From an uncultured Candidatus Saccharibacteria bacterium (GTDB lineage: Bacteria > Patescibacteriota > Saccharimonadia > Saccharimonadales > Saccharimonadaceae): a DNA stretch of 64,000 nucleotides. Each line of letters starts with the position of its first letter. Position 1 is the first letter of the stretch. Under the pieces are notes generated by a model, which was not told the DNA's origin, searched no databases, and saw nothing but the letters and a program-made list of their open reading frames with translations. The position numbers were made by a program, and so were the translations under genes. Shown here in pieces: positions 1 through 10,042 of the stretch. The DNA lies in contig CALBZW010000011.1 in NCBI GenBank assembly GCA_937889535.1, positions 62,001-126,000 on the forward strand, written 5' to 3'.

Positions 1-1521
1 GAGCGGCCACTTAGAACCGTCGGTCGTTCCGTCGATCAAGAAACGCTGCTGCTCCCACCAAGTCTGACCGCCATTATGCGCTTCTTGAAGGGTGGGATAA
101 CCGGGCTGAGAAATCCAAGCGTCCATGAAACGTTTAACATCGAAATCGGCATACGACTGGAGAGCAGTCCATAAATCATCGCCGACCGTATTTTTGTAGG
201 CATATTTTTCGAAATAATAACGCATGCCTTGATAAAAATTATCCTCACCCATCAGGCGCATCAGCATGAGGACGAGACGAGCGCCCTTCGCGTAAACAAT
301 CGCGGCGTCAAAAAGTGTAGCTATTTCGGCGGGACTATGAACCTCTTGTTTCACGGCCTGAACGCCAGGCAAAGCGTCACGTTTCAAGGCAGCAAGGCAG
401 TCGCCGGTGAAGAAATCCTGCCAAACTTTTAGTTCCGGATAGAGCGCGTCGGCAGCAAAATACTCGATTACGGTCGCAAAAGACTCATTAAGCCACAGAT
501 CATCCCACCATTGCATCGTTACGAGGTCGCCAAACCATTGGTGAGAAAGCTCATGTGTAACCGTCGTCGAAACGGTGCGTTTCACGTCGACGCTAGAATC
601 GCGATTCGCCAGCATCATAGATTCACGGTAAGTCACCAAGCCCCAGTTTTCCATCGCGCCAGATTCAAAATCCGGCAAAGCGACTTGGTCGAGTTTTGGC
701 AAGGGATATTTCGTACCGAACTTTTTGTCATAATATTCGAGAGCTCGCGCCGCAGTGTCGTTAGCAAAAAGCAGACTTTCGAGTGGCTGATTGAGCGCGC
801 AATAGGATGAAACCCGGACGCCGTTTTTGTTCACGGTCGAGACACTTCGGAGCGGGCCAACAACCCAAGCAAGAAGATAAGTCGACATGCGAGGAGTTGA
901 CGCAAATTCGAAGCGCCCGTTAACATGCGCAATGGACGGCATATTAGCAAGTACCACATCGCAAGACGGGTCATAATCTGGCACAATAATCGTCAAATCG
1001 AAAATTGCTTTTGCAGCTGGCTCGTCGATGCATGGAAACGCTTCGCGAGCGTAGTGAGATTCAAATTGTGTAGCAACAAGTTTTTGAACTTGATTATTCC
1101 ATTCGTAGGTCGAGAGATAACATCCTTCCATGTTGCGCCCAAGTTTTGAGGCAAAGACGATTTCTAGGTCGATGTCTTGATCGGGAGAAGATGAATCTAT
1201 CGGATAATCGACAGGATCATTACTACACTTCTGGATAATATCATGCATTTCATCCGTGACAGTAATTTCAATAACTTCACCATCGTAACGAAATTTGCAT
1301 TCAGCGGAACCATAATTGCTAGATTCAGTCTCATAGCCTCGCCAATATGGCTGCCAGGAAATACGTTGAATATCGAGATTAACTGCATGGAGTTTAATTA
1401 CGCGTGAATCTTGGAGTTTGCCTGTAATCTTAACTTTACCCTTAAAGGTTTCTTCTTGCCGAAAGATGCATTCTTCCAATTGATATCTGCAGGGTTTAAA
1501 ATAGTCTAAGAATCTCTCCAT
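1..1521 (-). CDS. pepN: M1-family aminopeptidase N-like metallopeptidase (C-terminus cut by window edge)
   Basis: Translating the minus strand from the ATG at 1519-1521 gives 507 codons that run off the left edge. The GAMENWG exopeptidase motif lies near residue 288. The zinc motif HELSH lies near residue 323, followed by the downstream NESFA glutamate, giving the HExxH-x18-E arrangement of gluzincin aminopeptidases. The protein should release N-terminal amino acids from peptides in the cytoplasm, which suits an organism that lives on host-derived peptides. A TATAAT lies 6 nt upstream of the ATG, so a leaderless message is likely. A second, stronger promoter lies just behind it. The family is certain; the exact substrate range is not, and the C-terminal domain is not visible. 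Confidence 0.92.
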   Translation of the reverse strand, partial: MERFLDYFKPCRYQLEECIFRQEETFKGKVKITGKLQDSRVIKLHAVNLDIQRISWQPYWRGYETESSNYGSAECKFRYDGEVIEITVTDEMHDIIQKCSNDPVDYPIDSSSPDQDIDLEIVFASKLGRNMEGCYLSTYEWNNQVQKLVATQFESHYAREAFPCIDEPAAKAIFDLTIIVPDYDPSCDVVLANMPSIAHVNGRFEFASTPRMSTYLLAWVVGPLRSVSTVNKNGVRVSSYCALNQPLESLLFANDTAARALEYYDKKFGTKYPLPKLDQVALPDFESGAMENWGLVTYRESMMLANRDSSVDVKRTVSTTVTHELSHQWFGDLVTMQWWDDLWLNESFATVIEYFAADALYPELKVWQDFFTGDCLAALKRDALPGVQAVKQEVHSPAEIATLFDAAIVYAKGARLVLMLMRLMGEDNFYQGMRYYFEKYAYKNTVGDDLWTALQSYADFDVKRFMDAWISQPGYPTLQEAHNGGQTWWEQQRFLIDGTTDGSKWPL

Positions 1522-1527
1522 ATTAAT

Positions 1528-1598
1528 ATTATATCATGGAAAAACTGACCTCCAGGAGGCTATAATTCCATTATAGCATAAGTGTAATAAAAAGTCAA
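1528..1598 (-). promoter_or_regulatory. Two stacked promoters of the aminopeptidase gene
   Basis: The distal promoter has TTGACT (1593-1598) and TATAAT (1570-1575) with a 17-bp spacer. The proximal one is a TATAAT at 1528-1533, six nt before the ATG. Between them lies a short CCTCC/GGAGG inverted repeat and a T-rich stretch. The distal promoter core is nearly identical to the one at 18182-18210. Confidence 0.6.
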
Positions 1599-1601
1599 TA
1601 T

Positions 1602-3215
1602 CTAAATCACGCGCGAGACTTCTTCGAGCGTAGTTTCGCCCCGCAAAGCCGCAAGAACGCCTTTTTGCTCGAGAGTGAGCATGCCGTGTGCGCGGGCTGA
1701 ATCTTCAATCATATTAGTATTAACGTCCTTGATATCGCCCCGTAGATACGCCTGAATATCCTCGGAAACAACCATCTGTTCCATCAATACAGTGCGACCC
1801 TTATAGCCGAATGGCGCGTCATCGGATGGTACCGGACGATACAATGTAATATCGCCACTCAAATCAACATCGAGACCATAAAGTACGCGGCGAATATAAC
1901 CCACCGTCGCTTCATCTGCACGATAAGGCTCTTTGCTGTCGGAAAGTTTACGTACAAGGCGTTGCGCAATCAGCATGCGAATCGAACTAGCGAAAATCGG
2001 GTTCGTGCCGATTAAATCAATCATACGCGCGAATGCAGCGGCAGTAGAATTAGCGTGGAAAGATGAAAGTACGAGATGACCGGTAATCGAAGCCTGGATT
2101 GCGGTCTTTGCAGTATCAGCATCACGAATCTCACCAACCATAACAACATCCGGGTCGAGGCGCAAAACTGAGCGCAAGCCCTCGGCAAACGAACCACCGT
2201 CATTAGTATGAATCGGAATTTGCGTAATCCCCGTAATGCCATATTCAATTGGGTCCTCCAAGGTAATAATCTTACGGTCGCTATTGTTGAGTGCATTCAA
2301 AATCGAATATAGCGTTGTACTTTTACCGGAACCGGTCGGACCGACCATGAGGACGAGACCACGCGGATGAGAAATAATCTCTTCAATCGTGTCGAGTTCG
2401 GGTTTTGAAAGCCCAAGGAGATTTAGATTAAGTAAACTTTCGTCAAAGTTGAACAAGCGCAAAACGGCATCTTGACCATACATCGTTGGAACGGTCTCGA
2501 CGCGAATGTTCAATAAGTGCGACGAACCGTTATCGTAAATATCTTTCTGCATGTGCCCGGACTGCGGTTTGGTCGAAGCGGTCGAAAGATTAGCGCGCGC
2601 TGAAAGCTCACCCATAAGAATACGATAACGGTCGCGACTGATTTCAGCGACCGGATGAAGGATGCCGTCGACACGCATACGGATGCGGATTTTGTCACGT
2701 AAATTTTCGATATGAATATCGGAGGCCTGAAGTTTATCAGCCTGGTCAATCAAAAAGTTAAAGACTTTTTCAGTCGAGACGGAATTTAGGGTCTTACTAA
2801 CTTCAGCAATTGTTTCAGAATCGCCTTCTTTGGCAATTTTAATGTCGTCATAATGCACTTGCTGTGGCGGGTCGTACCGCAACATAAAAGTCTGATAGGC
2901 GGAGTTTGAAATTAAGAAGAAATTCACATGGAGACCGTCCTCGGAATATTCCTTACGCATTTTGCTCAGCAGACTATTTGGGGTCTGACTAGTGATCATA
3001 AAGCGGTACGGCTCTTCACTATTTCCCTGCTCAAGCGGAATAATGAAGTCGCTGTGCATCTGAGAGATTGGAATAGTGTCAGATTTATTGATAAGTGGAA
3101 CGACTTGTTCAAACTCGCGCGTGTCGAGATATGGCAAACCCAAAATTTTCGCCCGCTCGCGAGTAGCGCGCTCTTCATTATCTCGTCGTTTACGCTGTAC
3201 TTCCTGTTCGTCCAT
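1602..3215 (-). CDS. pilB: Type IV pilus assembly / type II secretion ATPase, PilB/GspE family
   Basis: This 537-residue protein has a poorly conserved N-terminal domain and a C-terminal secretion ATPase core. Walker A reads GPTGSGKST and the Walker B region PDVVMVGEIRD, with Asp- and His-box residues between them. It would power pilus extension from the cytoplasmic face of the membrane. The N-domain begins with charged residues and no transmembrane helix, as expected. Other pilus genes in the window are the prepilins at 56.5-60.3 kb, so pilus genes here are scattered. A TATGCTATAAT box precedes the gene by about 25 nt; no strong Shine-Dalgarno is present. GspE and PilB cannot be told apart by sequence alone, but the prepilin genes favour PilB. 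Confidence 0.9.
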   Translation of the reverse strand: MDEQEVQRKRRDNEERATRERAKILGLPYLDTREFEQVVPLINKSDTIPISQMHSDFIIPLEQGNSEEPYRFMITSQTPNSLLSKMRKEYSEDGLHVNFFLISNSAYQTFMLRYDPPQQVHYDDIKIAKEGDSETIAEVSKTLNSVSTEKVFNFLIDQADKLQASDIHIENLRDKIRIRMRVDGILHPVAEISRDRYRILMGELSARANLSTASTKPQSGHMQKDIYDNGSSHLLNIRVETVPTMYGQDAVLRLFNFDESLLNLNLLGLSKPELDTIEEIISHPRGLVLMVGPTGSGKSTTLYSILNALNNSDRKIITLEDPIEYGITGITQIPIHTNDGGSFAEGLRSVLRLDPDVVMVGEIRDADTAKTAIQASITGHLVLSSFHANSTAAAFARMIDLIGTNPIFASSIRMLIAQRLVRKLSDSKEPYRADEATVGYIRRVLYGLDVDLSGDITLYRPVPSDDAPFGYKGRTVLMEQMVVSEDIQAYLRGDIKDVNTNMIEDSARAHGMLTLEQKGVLAALRGETTLEEVSRVI

Positions 3216-3285
3216 ATGCCCACTTAATACTTATGGAATAATTATAGCATACTATCGCCGTCATCGTCTATGTTAAAATAGAGAG

Positions 3286-5766
3286 GTGAAACCGTATCAA
3301 TTCTTCATGCGCGCACTGGATGAGATGTACGCGAGCGCAGAAAAGCGAGAAATAAAAACCCCAGAGCAAATTAGTCAGGGGCGGTTTGCTGATTTCGGTT
3401 ATCAGATCGATGCGGTTAAGCAAGGCTTAGATTGTTTGGAAAAATATGACGGAGTGATTATTGCGGATGTGGTCGGATTAGGAAAGTCAATAATCGCAGC
3501 AGCAATTGCGTATAATCTTACAATGTCAAGAATAGTAGTCATCACACCGCCACATCTCAAAAAGCAATGGGGAGGATACGTTGAGAAATTTCAGTTACAA
3601 AACGTACAGGTCGTCAGTTGCGGGAAGCTAGAAGAGCTATATCATATGGCACCGGCGGCCGAGCCGACGTTATATATTATCGACGAAGCGCACCGATTTC
3701 GAAACGAAAACACCATGCAATACCGGATATTGCACCAAATCGTACGCGCAAAATCGGAGAATAAGGTTATATTATTGACGGCGACGCCGTACAATAATCA
3801 TCCAAAGGATATTTATGCGCTGATAAAATTATTCCAAATCCCAGGTCGAGCGACTTTGAATACCGTAGACAATCTCGGATTGAGATTTGGGCAGTTAATT
3901 GCAGAATATAATCAATTAGAAAAGCTCGGCAAACGCAAAATGGCTCCAGAAGTCAAAGCACAGCTTAGCGAAGTGTCGCAGCGGATGCGAACGATAATCG
4001 AACCGGTTGTAATTCGCCGGTCACGAGTCGATCTAGCGAAGGTGAAAAAATATGCGGAAGACTTGGAGAAGCAAAAGATTGGTTTTGCAAAAGTGCAAGA
4101 CCCAGAGTTGGTTAATTATGATCTAGGCGAGTTGACGGAGAAATACTGCAAGGTATTGGAAGAATTAAATAATGGAGAGTTCCGCGGAGCAAAATATAAG
4201 CCGCTAACTTATCTACGAGATGAGGAAAAATTTAGCATAGAATATGCACCAATTTTTCGTTTCAATCGTACGCAGCAACTTAACATGGCGAAGTTGGCGC
4301 GACGACTTTTCGTATTGCGCTTTGAAAGTTCACAAGATGCATTTCGGAAAACTCTGGAGAATATGATTGCGGCGCATCGCGCAAGCGTAGAGCTTTGGCA
4401 GCAGGAAAAATTAGTAGCCATTTCTAAAAGTAAAACTCTAAAAAACTTAGATGGTGTGGAGGATGAGAGATTTACAATACCAAGTAAACTATTAAGGGCG
4501 GAATTCTTGGAAGACGTGACGGCGGATTTGGAATGGCTAGAAAAGACGCATCAAAAATGGTTCGGTCAAGACGAGACGAAAAGCGACCCAAAGCAGGAAC
4601 ATGTCGAAACGATAATTGAAGAATTATTGCGCGAAAACCCGGAGCGAAAAATCGTAATTTTTACAAGTTTTGCGGACACGGCGCAATATATAGTTCAAAA
4701 GCTGCGCGCAAGCGGCTTCACAAAAGTATTATCGTACACGAGTAATAGTAGCCGAGTAGTGAAAGATGTTGTGACACGGAATTTTGATGCAGCGGTAGAC
4801 TGGGACGAGCGCGAAGATGATTATAATATCATAGTAGCGACAGATGCCTTGTCAGAAGGTTTTAACTTGCATCGTGCGGGCGTGATAATTAATTATGATA
4901 TACCTTATAATCCGACACGAGTGGTGCAAAGAGTTGGACGAATTAATCGAATCGATCAACGGGTATTTGATGAGTTAAAAATATATAATCTATTTCCAAC
5001 GGCAATCGGCGAGAATATAGTTAACGTCAAAGGAATTTCTAGTCTGAAAATATTATTGATGAATCAAGTTATTGGAAATGACACAAAAGTACTGACAGAA
5101 GATGAAGATGTTGAGGAGTTTTTGCAACGACAATATCAAACGCTCGATGCGGATAGGGAGGTGGCGTGGGATAATGAATATCGAAATATTTATCATGCAG
5201 GATTAGAGACGAGAGATTTGGCGCGTAAAATACCGCTAGGCGCGACAATTACAAGACAGTGTCATGATTTGAAGGACACGAGCATCGCCTTAGTGCGACG
5301 TGGCGAGAATATCGTATTCCTGAGATCAACTAAGGATGGCAATGTGGAGGTATTGGCGCCAGAAAAAGCGTTGGAAATTTTGCGAGCCGATGAGGATGAA
5401 GAGGAGATAAAAAGCGACCAGTCCGATAGCTTACAGAAATTTGAGCGTGAACTCGAGAAGCCGTATGAGCTGCCAAAAATGCTTGGCAATCATGGCTGTG
5501 CACTTGACGTAATTGAAGTGCTGAGTGAAGCATATACGGATGAAAAGGAATATTTGAACAAACTGTACGAGGAGATACGAAGATATGATGATTTATGTGA
5601 GGCGGAACTACAGATAATTGCACGACTCGAACTAGACAACCTAAATCAGGCATTACAAAAATTACGAATACAAATTCCAGAATGGTATTTAGATGCAAGT
5701 CGAGCAAAAGCCGAAAAGGTTGAGTCCGTGAAGGTAGAGATTGTATTAGCGGAGAACTTTCAATGA
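3286..5766 (+). CDS. SNF2/DEAD-like superfamily 2 helicase, candidate restriction/defence helicase
   Basis: The protein has 826 residues. Walker A (DVVGLGKS) is at 61-68 and the DEAH box at 133-136, followed by LLTATPYNN (motif III). The C-terminal RecA lobe has ATDALSEGFNLHRAG and a QRVGRINRID motif VI. The start is GTG, 6 nt after a TATGTTAAAAT -10 box, so translation is probably leaderless. Helicases of this type are often fused to an N-terminal phospholipase-D-like nuclease; this copy begins directly at the linker before the helicase and has no HKD motif. Its last codons overlap the methyltransferase start (ATGA), so the two are translated together. The pairing resembles the drmD/drmMI part of class 1 DISARM and uncharacterised helicase-methylase pairs. 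Helicase assignment is secure; a defence role is inferred. Confidence 0.85.
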   Translation: MKPYQFFMRALDEMYASAEKREIKTPEQISQGRFADFGYQIDAVKQGLDCLEKYDGVIIADVVGLGKSIIAAAIAYNLTMSRIVVITPPHLKKQWGGYVEKFQLQNVQVVSCGKLEELYHMAPAAEPTLYIIDEAHRFRNENTMQYRILHQIVRAKSENKVILLTATPYNNHPKDIYALIKLFQIPGRATLNTVDNLGLRFGQLIAEYNQLEKLGKRKMAPEVKAQLSEVSQRMRTIIEPVVIRRSRVDLAKVKKYAEDLEKQKIGFAKVQDPELVNYDLGELTEKYCKVLEELNNGEFRGAKYKPLTYLRDEEKFSIEYAPIFRFNRTQQLNMAKLARRLFVLRFESSQDAFRKTLENMIAAHRASVELWQQEKLVAISKSKTLKNLDGVEDERFTIPSKLLRAEFLEDVTADLEWLEKTHQKWFGQDETKSDPKQEHVETIIEELLRENPERKIVIFTSFADTAQYIVQKLRASGFTKVLSYTSNSSRVVKDVVTRNFDAAVDWDEREDDYNIIVATDALSEGFNLHRAGVIINYDIPYNPTRVVQRVGRINRIDQRVFDELKIYNLFPTAIGENIVNVKGISSLKILLMNQVIGNDTKVLTEDEDVEEFLQRQYQTLDADREVAWDNEYRNIYHAGLETRDLARKIPLGATITRQCHDLKDTSIALVRRGENIVFLRSTKDGNVEVLAPEKALEILRADEDEEEIKSDQSDSLQKFERELEKPYELPKMLGNHGCALDVIEVLSEAYTDEKEYLNKLYEEIRRYDDLCEAELQIIARLELDNLNQALQKLRIQIPEWYLDASRAKAEKVESVKVEIVLAENFQ

Positions 5767-8714
5767 CGCAAAGAGATTTGTTTGATAGTAAATTTGATGA
5801 GCAGAGATTTCGGGATTTCGCCGTAAAGTTATTACCGGATTTCGAGAAAGAGCGGCGACCAATTGTAACGAATGGAATTTTGAAAAATGCAAAAATACTA
5901 GGCTCAAGTGAAGCTTGTAAATTAGCGGTGATTGTCGTACGAGTGGACGAAACACAAAGCAAAAAACGAATAATGATTACACAAGAGGCGTTTCGAATGC
6001 TAAAACAACATCGAATCCGAAACGCGCTAGTTGCGTTTTATACCGATTCGGAAAACTGGCGACTTTCGCTATTAACCTCTACACTAGAAATCAGAGACGG
6101 AAAGGTAATTAGCAAGACTGGCGACCCGCATAGATGTTCGTATTTGCTCGGACCAAAGGCAAAAGTTAAAACGCCAAGAAAGTTTTTGCTGAAGCAAGGA
6201 CCAGTCGCAGATCTAAAAGAACTGAAAGAAAGATTTTCGGTCGAAGTCGTCAACAAACAATTTTATAGTTTAATTGCGACACAATTTATAAAATTGATCG
6301 GCGGCGAGCGTGGTGAGGGGCGAGCGCATAAAGTTTATACAGCGCAGCTAAAAATGCCGGTGGGTGAAGAAAAGGGCACCGTAGAATTCGCAGTACGATT
6401 AATTGGACGAGTCATATTCTGCTGGTTTCTAAAGGAAAAACGAAACGTTGCAGGCTTGAATTTAATACCGGAAAATTTGGTATCAGTGAACGCGGTGCGA
6501 CGGCATCCGGATTATTACCATAACGTATTAGAGCCCGTATTCTTTGGTTGTTTGAACACGAAGTTCGAGGAGCGCGATGAGTTTTTAAGACAGGCGCCGT
6601 TTAGCCAAATTCCCTATTTGAACGGCGGGATGTTTAACCCGCAAGTGAGCGATTTTTATAGAAAGACAGAGCGAGTTGAGATTCCTGACGAGTGGTTTGT
6701 GGAATTATTTGAGATTTTAGGTCAGTATAATTTTACAGTTGATGAGAATACGGAATTGGACGTTGATTTGTCAATTGACCCGGAAATGCTAGGAAGAATA
6801 TTTGAAAATTTGCTCACAGAAATCAATCCGGAAACAGACGAATCGGCGCGCAAAGCAACAGGAAGTTATTATACGCCAAGAGAAGTTGTTGCATATATGG
6901 TAGATGAATCTCTGGGTGATTTTTTGAAACGAGAGACGAGGCTTGCGGCTGATAAAGTTACAAGCCTAATGAAGTATGATGATATAAACAGTACGGAGCT
7001 GACGACTACGGAACGAAAGTCGGTTGTTGAGGCGTTGGCGAGATTAAAAATCTTAGATCCAGCGTGCGGGTCGGGCGCGTTTCCGATGGGAATTTTACAA
7101 AAAGTATTTTATATCTTGCAGCGAGTCGATCCAAGCGGAGTGCTGTGGTACGAGAAGCAGAAGATGACGGAAAATTTGCGCGAGAAATTTGCGAACGGAA
7201 ACTATGATTACATTCGTAAACTTGGAATTATCCAGCAAAGTATTTTTGGTGTGGATATTCAGCCGATTGCAACGGAAATTGCAAAATTGAGATGCTTTTT
7301 GGCCTTAATGATTGAAGAGAAAGTTGATGACACGAAACCAAATCGCGGGATTCATCCGCTACCAAATTTAGATTTCAAATTTATAACGGCGAATACGTTA
7401 AAGTTCTTGCCGGAAAATCCAAACGACCCATTCAACATGTTTGAAAAAGGTGAGAAGGTAGAGTTAGTTAAAAAAGTGCGTAGCGATTATTTCATGGCGA
7501 ATAAGGCGGGGCGCGCATTTTTGAAAGCGGAATTTGATGAAGCGCAAAGTGGAATTTCGGAGACGAAGCAAGAGCTAGCGGCGGCGCGATATCGAAGTCT
7601 AGCAAGGTGGAAACCGTTCGCAAATCAACAGACAGATTGGTTCGATAGTGAATGGATGTTCGGTGTTAAAGAATTCGATATTATAATCGGCAATCCACCG
7701 TATGGCGCCACGCTCACAGAGGGCGAGCAAAAATACTACTTGGAACATTATAAGGCAGCAAAGTCGCAGGGAGGGTTAAAAGGGTCGCTAGATACTTTTG
7801 CTTTGTTCATAGAACGAGGGCTAGGGATGCTAAAAACGGGTGGGAGGTTAGCATATATCGTACCGATGGTGATTACATCGAATGACGCGATAACGGCGCT
7901 GCAAAACGAGATAGAACAAACGTGCGAGACGATACGAATTGCTTCATTCATGGATCGACCACGACAAATTTTTGAGCATGCAGGAGTGCGAACATCAATT
8001 GTGTTTCTAGAAAAAACAAATACGCCAACAAAAAAGCTATATATGACGCGACCGATGCGGCGCGGAAGTGAGATGTCGATACGAGAAGTGCTTGAACACC
8101 TAGAGTATATTGAAGCATACAAATACAAAATATATGGGCGGTACCCAAAAGTCGGAAATCGATGTGAAGTTGAGATATTGGAGAAAATTTTTCAAACCGG
8201 GCGATGCGTAGAAAATTATGCTGATACGGATTCGGATAAGGCGTTTTATTACCGGGCGGCAGGAGGGCGATATTTTAATGTTGTTACCTTGTCGGCGGTT
8301 GGGACTTCAGCGGAGCGAGAATATCGTGCAAGGCACGCATCACTAATCGCAGCATGCCTATCGACGTCGCTGTTTTGGTTTTACCAACAAGTTTATACAG
8401 ACGGACTAAATTTGAAAGGGTATGAAATCGATAAATTTCCTTTGCCGAATTTTGAAGAAGTCGATATGAAAACGTTAGAAAAAATTGAAGCAGTGTATTT
8501 GCGATATTTGAATGAGATTGAAGTGAACGTAAACCTAAAGAACGCAGCAGGAGAATCGCGGTATAATGTCCGGCAGTTCAAGGAGTATAAAATCGCAAAA
8601 TCGAAAAAGCTAATTGATGAGATGGATGATTTGGTAGGGCCGTTGTATGGACTGAATATGAAAGAAGTGGAATATATTAAGCGATACGAAGAGAAGTTTC
8701 GGCAAAACGATTAA
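5763..8714 (+). CDS. Eco57I-type N6-adenine DNA methyltransferase / putative type IIG restriction enzyme
   Basis: This 983-residue protein has SAM-binding motif I (DPACGSG) near residue 430 and catalytic motif IV (NPPYG) near 643, the order of gamma-type N6-adenine methyltransferases of the Eco57I class. About 350 residues precede the methylase core. They may contain a nuclease or a scaffold domain, but no clear PD-(D/E)xK motif can be assigned by eye. The C-terminal 250 residues are probably the target-recognition region. The gene overlaps the upstream helicase by 4 nt, and its stop overlaps the stop of the convergent membrane-protein gene at 8711. It probably modifies host DNA and, with the helicase, restricts unmodified DNA. 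The recognition sequence cannot be predicted. Confidence 0.85.
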   Translation: MTQRDLFDSKFDEQRFRDFAVKLLPDFEKERRPIVTNGILKNAKILGSSEACKLAVIVVRVDETQSKKRIMITQEAFRMLKQHRIRNALVAFYTDSENWRLSLLTSTLEIRDGKVISKTGDPHRCSYLLGPKAKVKTPRKFLLKQGPVADLKELKERFSVEVVNKQFYSLIATQFIKLIGGERGEGRAHKVYTAQLKMPVGEEKGTVEFAVRLIGRVIFCWFLKEKRNVAGLNLIPENLVSVNAVRRHPDYYHNVLEPVFFGCLNTKFEERDEFLRQAPFSQIPYLNGGMFNPQVSDFYRKTERVEIPDEWFVELFEILGQYNFTVDENTELDVDLSIDPEMLGRIFENLLTEINPETDESARKATGSYYTPREVVAYMVDESLGDFLKRETRLAADKVTSLMKYDDINSTELTTTERKSVVEALARLKILDPACGSGAFPMGILQKVFYILQRVDPSGVLWYEKQKMTENLREKFANGNYDYIRKLGIIQQSIFGVDIQPIATEIAKLRCFLALMIEEKVDDTKPNRGIHPLPNLDFKFITANTLKFLPENPNDPFNMFEKGEKVELVKKVRSDYFMANKAGRAFLKAEFDEAQSGISETKQELAAARYRSLARWKPFANQQTDWFDSEWMFGVKEFDIIIGNPPYGATLTEGEQKYYLEHYKAAKSQGGLKGSLDTFALFIERGLGMLKTGGRLAYIVPMVITSNDAITALQNEIEQTCETIRIASFMDRPRQIFEHAGVRTSIVFLEKTNTPTKKLYMTRPMRRGSEMSIREVLEHLEYIEAYKYKIYGRYPKVGNRCEVEILEKIFQTGRCVENYADTDSDKAFYYRAAGGRYFNVVTLSAVGTSAEREYRARHASLIAACLSTSLFWFYQQVYTDGLNLKGYEIDKFPLPNFEEVDMKTLEKIEAVYLRYLNEIEVNVNLKNAAGESRYNVRQFKEYKIAKSKKLIDEMDDLVGPLYGLNMKEVEYIKRYEEKFRQND

Positions 8715-9724
8715 TAGTCACTGTAGCCTTCGTCGTAAGCGTCTTCGAGAATATCTCGGCAAGTCTGGTCACAATTGTCGCTCTCATAATAGCTGTCGCC
8801 ATAGTAGCCATAGAGCTTGTCGTATTGGCCCCAACTATATGCTTCCATTTCTAAATCATCCCAGCAGCGACCAGCTTCGTAATGTTGACAAGTATGTGAA
8901 GCGCTACCCGACGTATTAGTACTCGTACTGCTGGGACTATCCTGATGATATTTATTGTAATTTTCTTCAGCTTTGCGTTTTTCTTCAGCTTTTTTGTCGA
9001 GGTATTCGGCACGCTCACGACAGAGATTAACCTCGTCGCGAGCACTATGGCCCAGATGATTAGCGTCATAAAGTTCGCAAGCACGATACACTGGCAGTCG
9101 TGTTATAATAAGCGTCTTAGTCGCTTCGCCGCGTTTATTCTGAACTTTAATGCGGTACTTAGTTGGCTCAGTATCAGCAGATTCATTAAACCGCAAATCT
9201 CCGCCATCAATGGTATAAGTAAATTTATCATCTAGGGTCGTAGTCTGATCTTTTAAATCGGGATTATTCACGCTACGCCAAGAAGCACTGTCTGGTTTAT
9301 TTTCGAGGGCAAGCTTGGTAATTGAGAGCGTGGCCTTGGCTTTTTTGTAAGTAGCAGCTTCCGGGGTGACCTCGATCACGATATTTGGTGTATTGTCGCA
9401 ACTATATTCATAATGGAGGCAGTGGTCTGTTAGTGTGACGTAATAGTTTTCGTTTTCTTCGGTGATTACTTCGCCAAGGAGCGGTTCAAGATCGGCATTA
9501 GCGCTGATATAATCCGGTTTTAACTCAAGTGAGATTTCAGGAGCAACCACTGGACTGCCATACCAAGAGACATTTGCGCAGAGAAAAGCATGAATGAGAC
9601 CTAGGAGGGATGCGCCGCAAAGAATTGAACCTAGGATAGTTCCTTCGCGCCCGAATTGCGAAAAGAAATTCCAAAGTTTCAGCAGGATGGCGAGAAGAAT
9701 AATAACAAGAATAAAAGTAAACAT
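8711..9724 (-). CDS. Membrane-anchored exported protein of unknown function
   Basis: I do not recognise this protein. It has two hydrophobic N-terminal segments, then an extracytoplasmic region with a beta-rich, Ig-like stretch. A charged coiled-coil follows (LDKKAEEKRKAEENYNKY), then a Ser/Thr-rich linker and an acidic Tyr/Asp/Cys-rich tail. The several cysteines (CQHYEAGRCW, CDQTC) suggest disulphides outside the cell. A TTG seven codons upstream keeps the frame, but it lies inside a TTTGATAAT -10 box, so the ATG at 9724 is preferred (337 residues). The gene converges on the methyltransferase with overlapping stop codons and no terminator between them. It may belong to the defence locus or be an unrelated surface protein. 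Confidence 0.6.
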   Translation of the reverse strand: MFTFILVIILLAILLKLWNFFSQFGREGTILGSILCGASLLGLIHAFLCANVSWYGSPVVAPEISLELKPDYISANADLEPLLGEVITEENENYYVTLTDHCLHYEYSCDNTPNIVIEVTPEAATYKKAKATLSITKLALENKPDSASWRSVNNPDLKDQTTTLDDKFTYTIDGGDLRFNESADTEPTKYRIKVQNKRGEATKTLIITRLPVYRACELYDANHLGHSARDEVNLCRERAEYLDKKAEEKRKAEENYNKYHQDSPSSTSTNTSGSASHTCQHYEAGRCWDDLEMEAYSWGQYDKLYGYYGDSYYESDNCDQTCRDILEDAYDEGYSDY

Positions 9725-9752
9725 GTCAAAAATTTCGATTATCAAATCCGAT

Positions 9753-9892
9753 TTCTGAAACTCCAGCTTCAGGAATCAGATTGGTACACTACGGTAAAGG
9801 AAGTTAGAACCTTGATTGAACAAGATTTAGTCTCTGGCATAGAGACTTGGTTTCACTATGACCGTAATGCTCTTCGTCGTGTCACTGCGTAA
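9753..9892 (+). pseudogene. Start-less C-terminal gene fragment at the left edge of the mobile element
   Basis: The plus-strand frame ending in TAA at 9892 reads as credible protein (DWYTTVKEVRTLIEQDL...NALRRVTA). No start codon or ribosome-binding site lies between this stretch and the divergent gene. It looks like the tail of a gene whose front was lost in a rearrangement, perhaps when the mobile element inserted. The family is not recognised. Confidence 0.3.
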
Positions 9893-10042
9893 TAGTAACA
9901 ATTGTTTTAATTATGTCGCATTTTGGGAAAGATACAAGGATGATTCTATCATATTTTAGAAAAATTAGTGCAGGGCAAATTCCATTATATATTTCAAACC
10001 CAAAACTAATCACCCCACCCTTGCTATTACGAACCCGAATAG

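Noticed and set aside
9780..9802. TTGGTACACTACGG as the left attachment site matching the tRNA-Arg 3' end
   Set aside because: The match to TTGGTGCACCGG needs several mismatches and a gap. The left end of the element remains undefined.
9656..9892. A 78-codon plus-strand ORF beginning at 9656
   Set aside because: Its first third is antisense to the start of the membrane protein gene. Only the part after about 9753 reads like protein, so it is listed as a start-less remnant.
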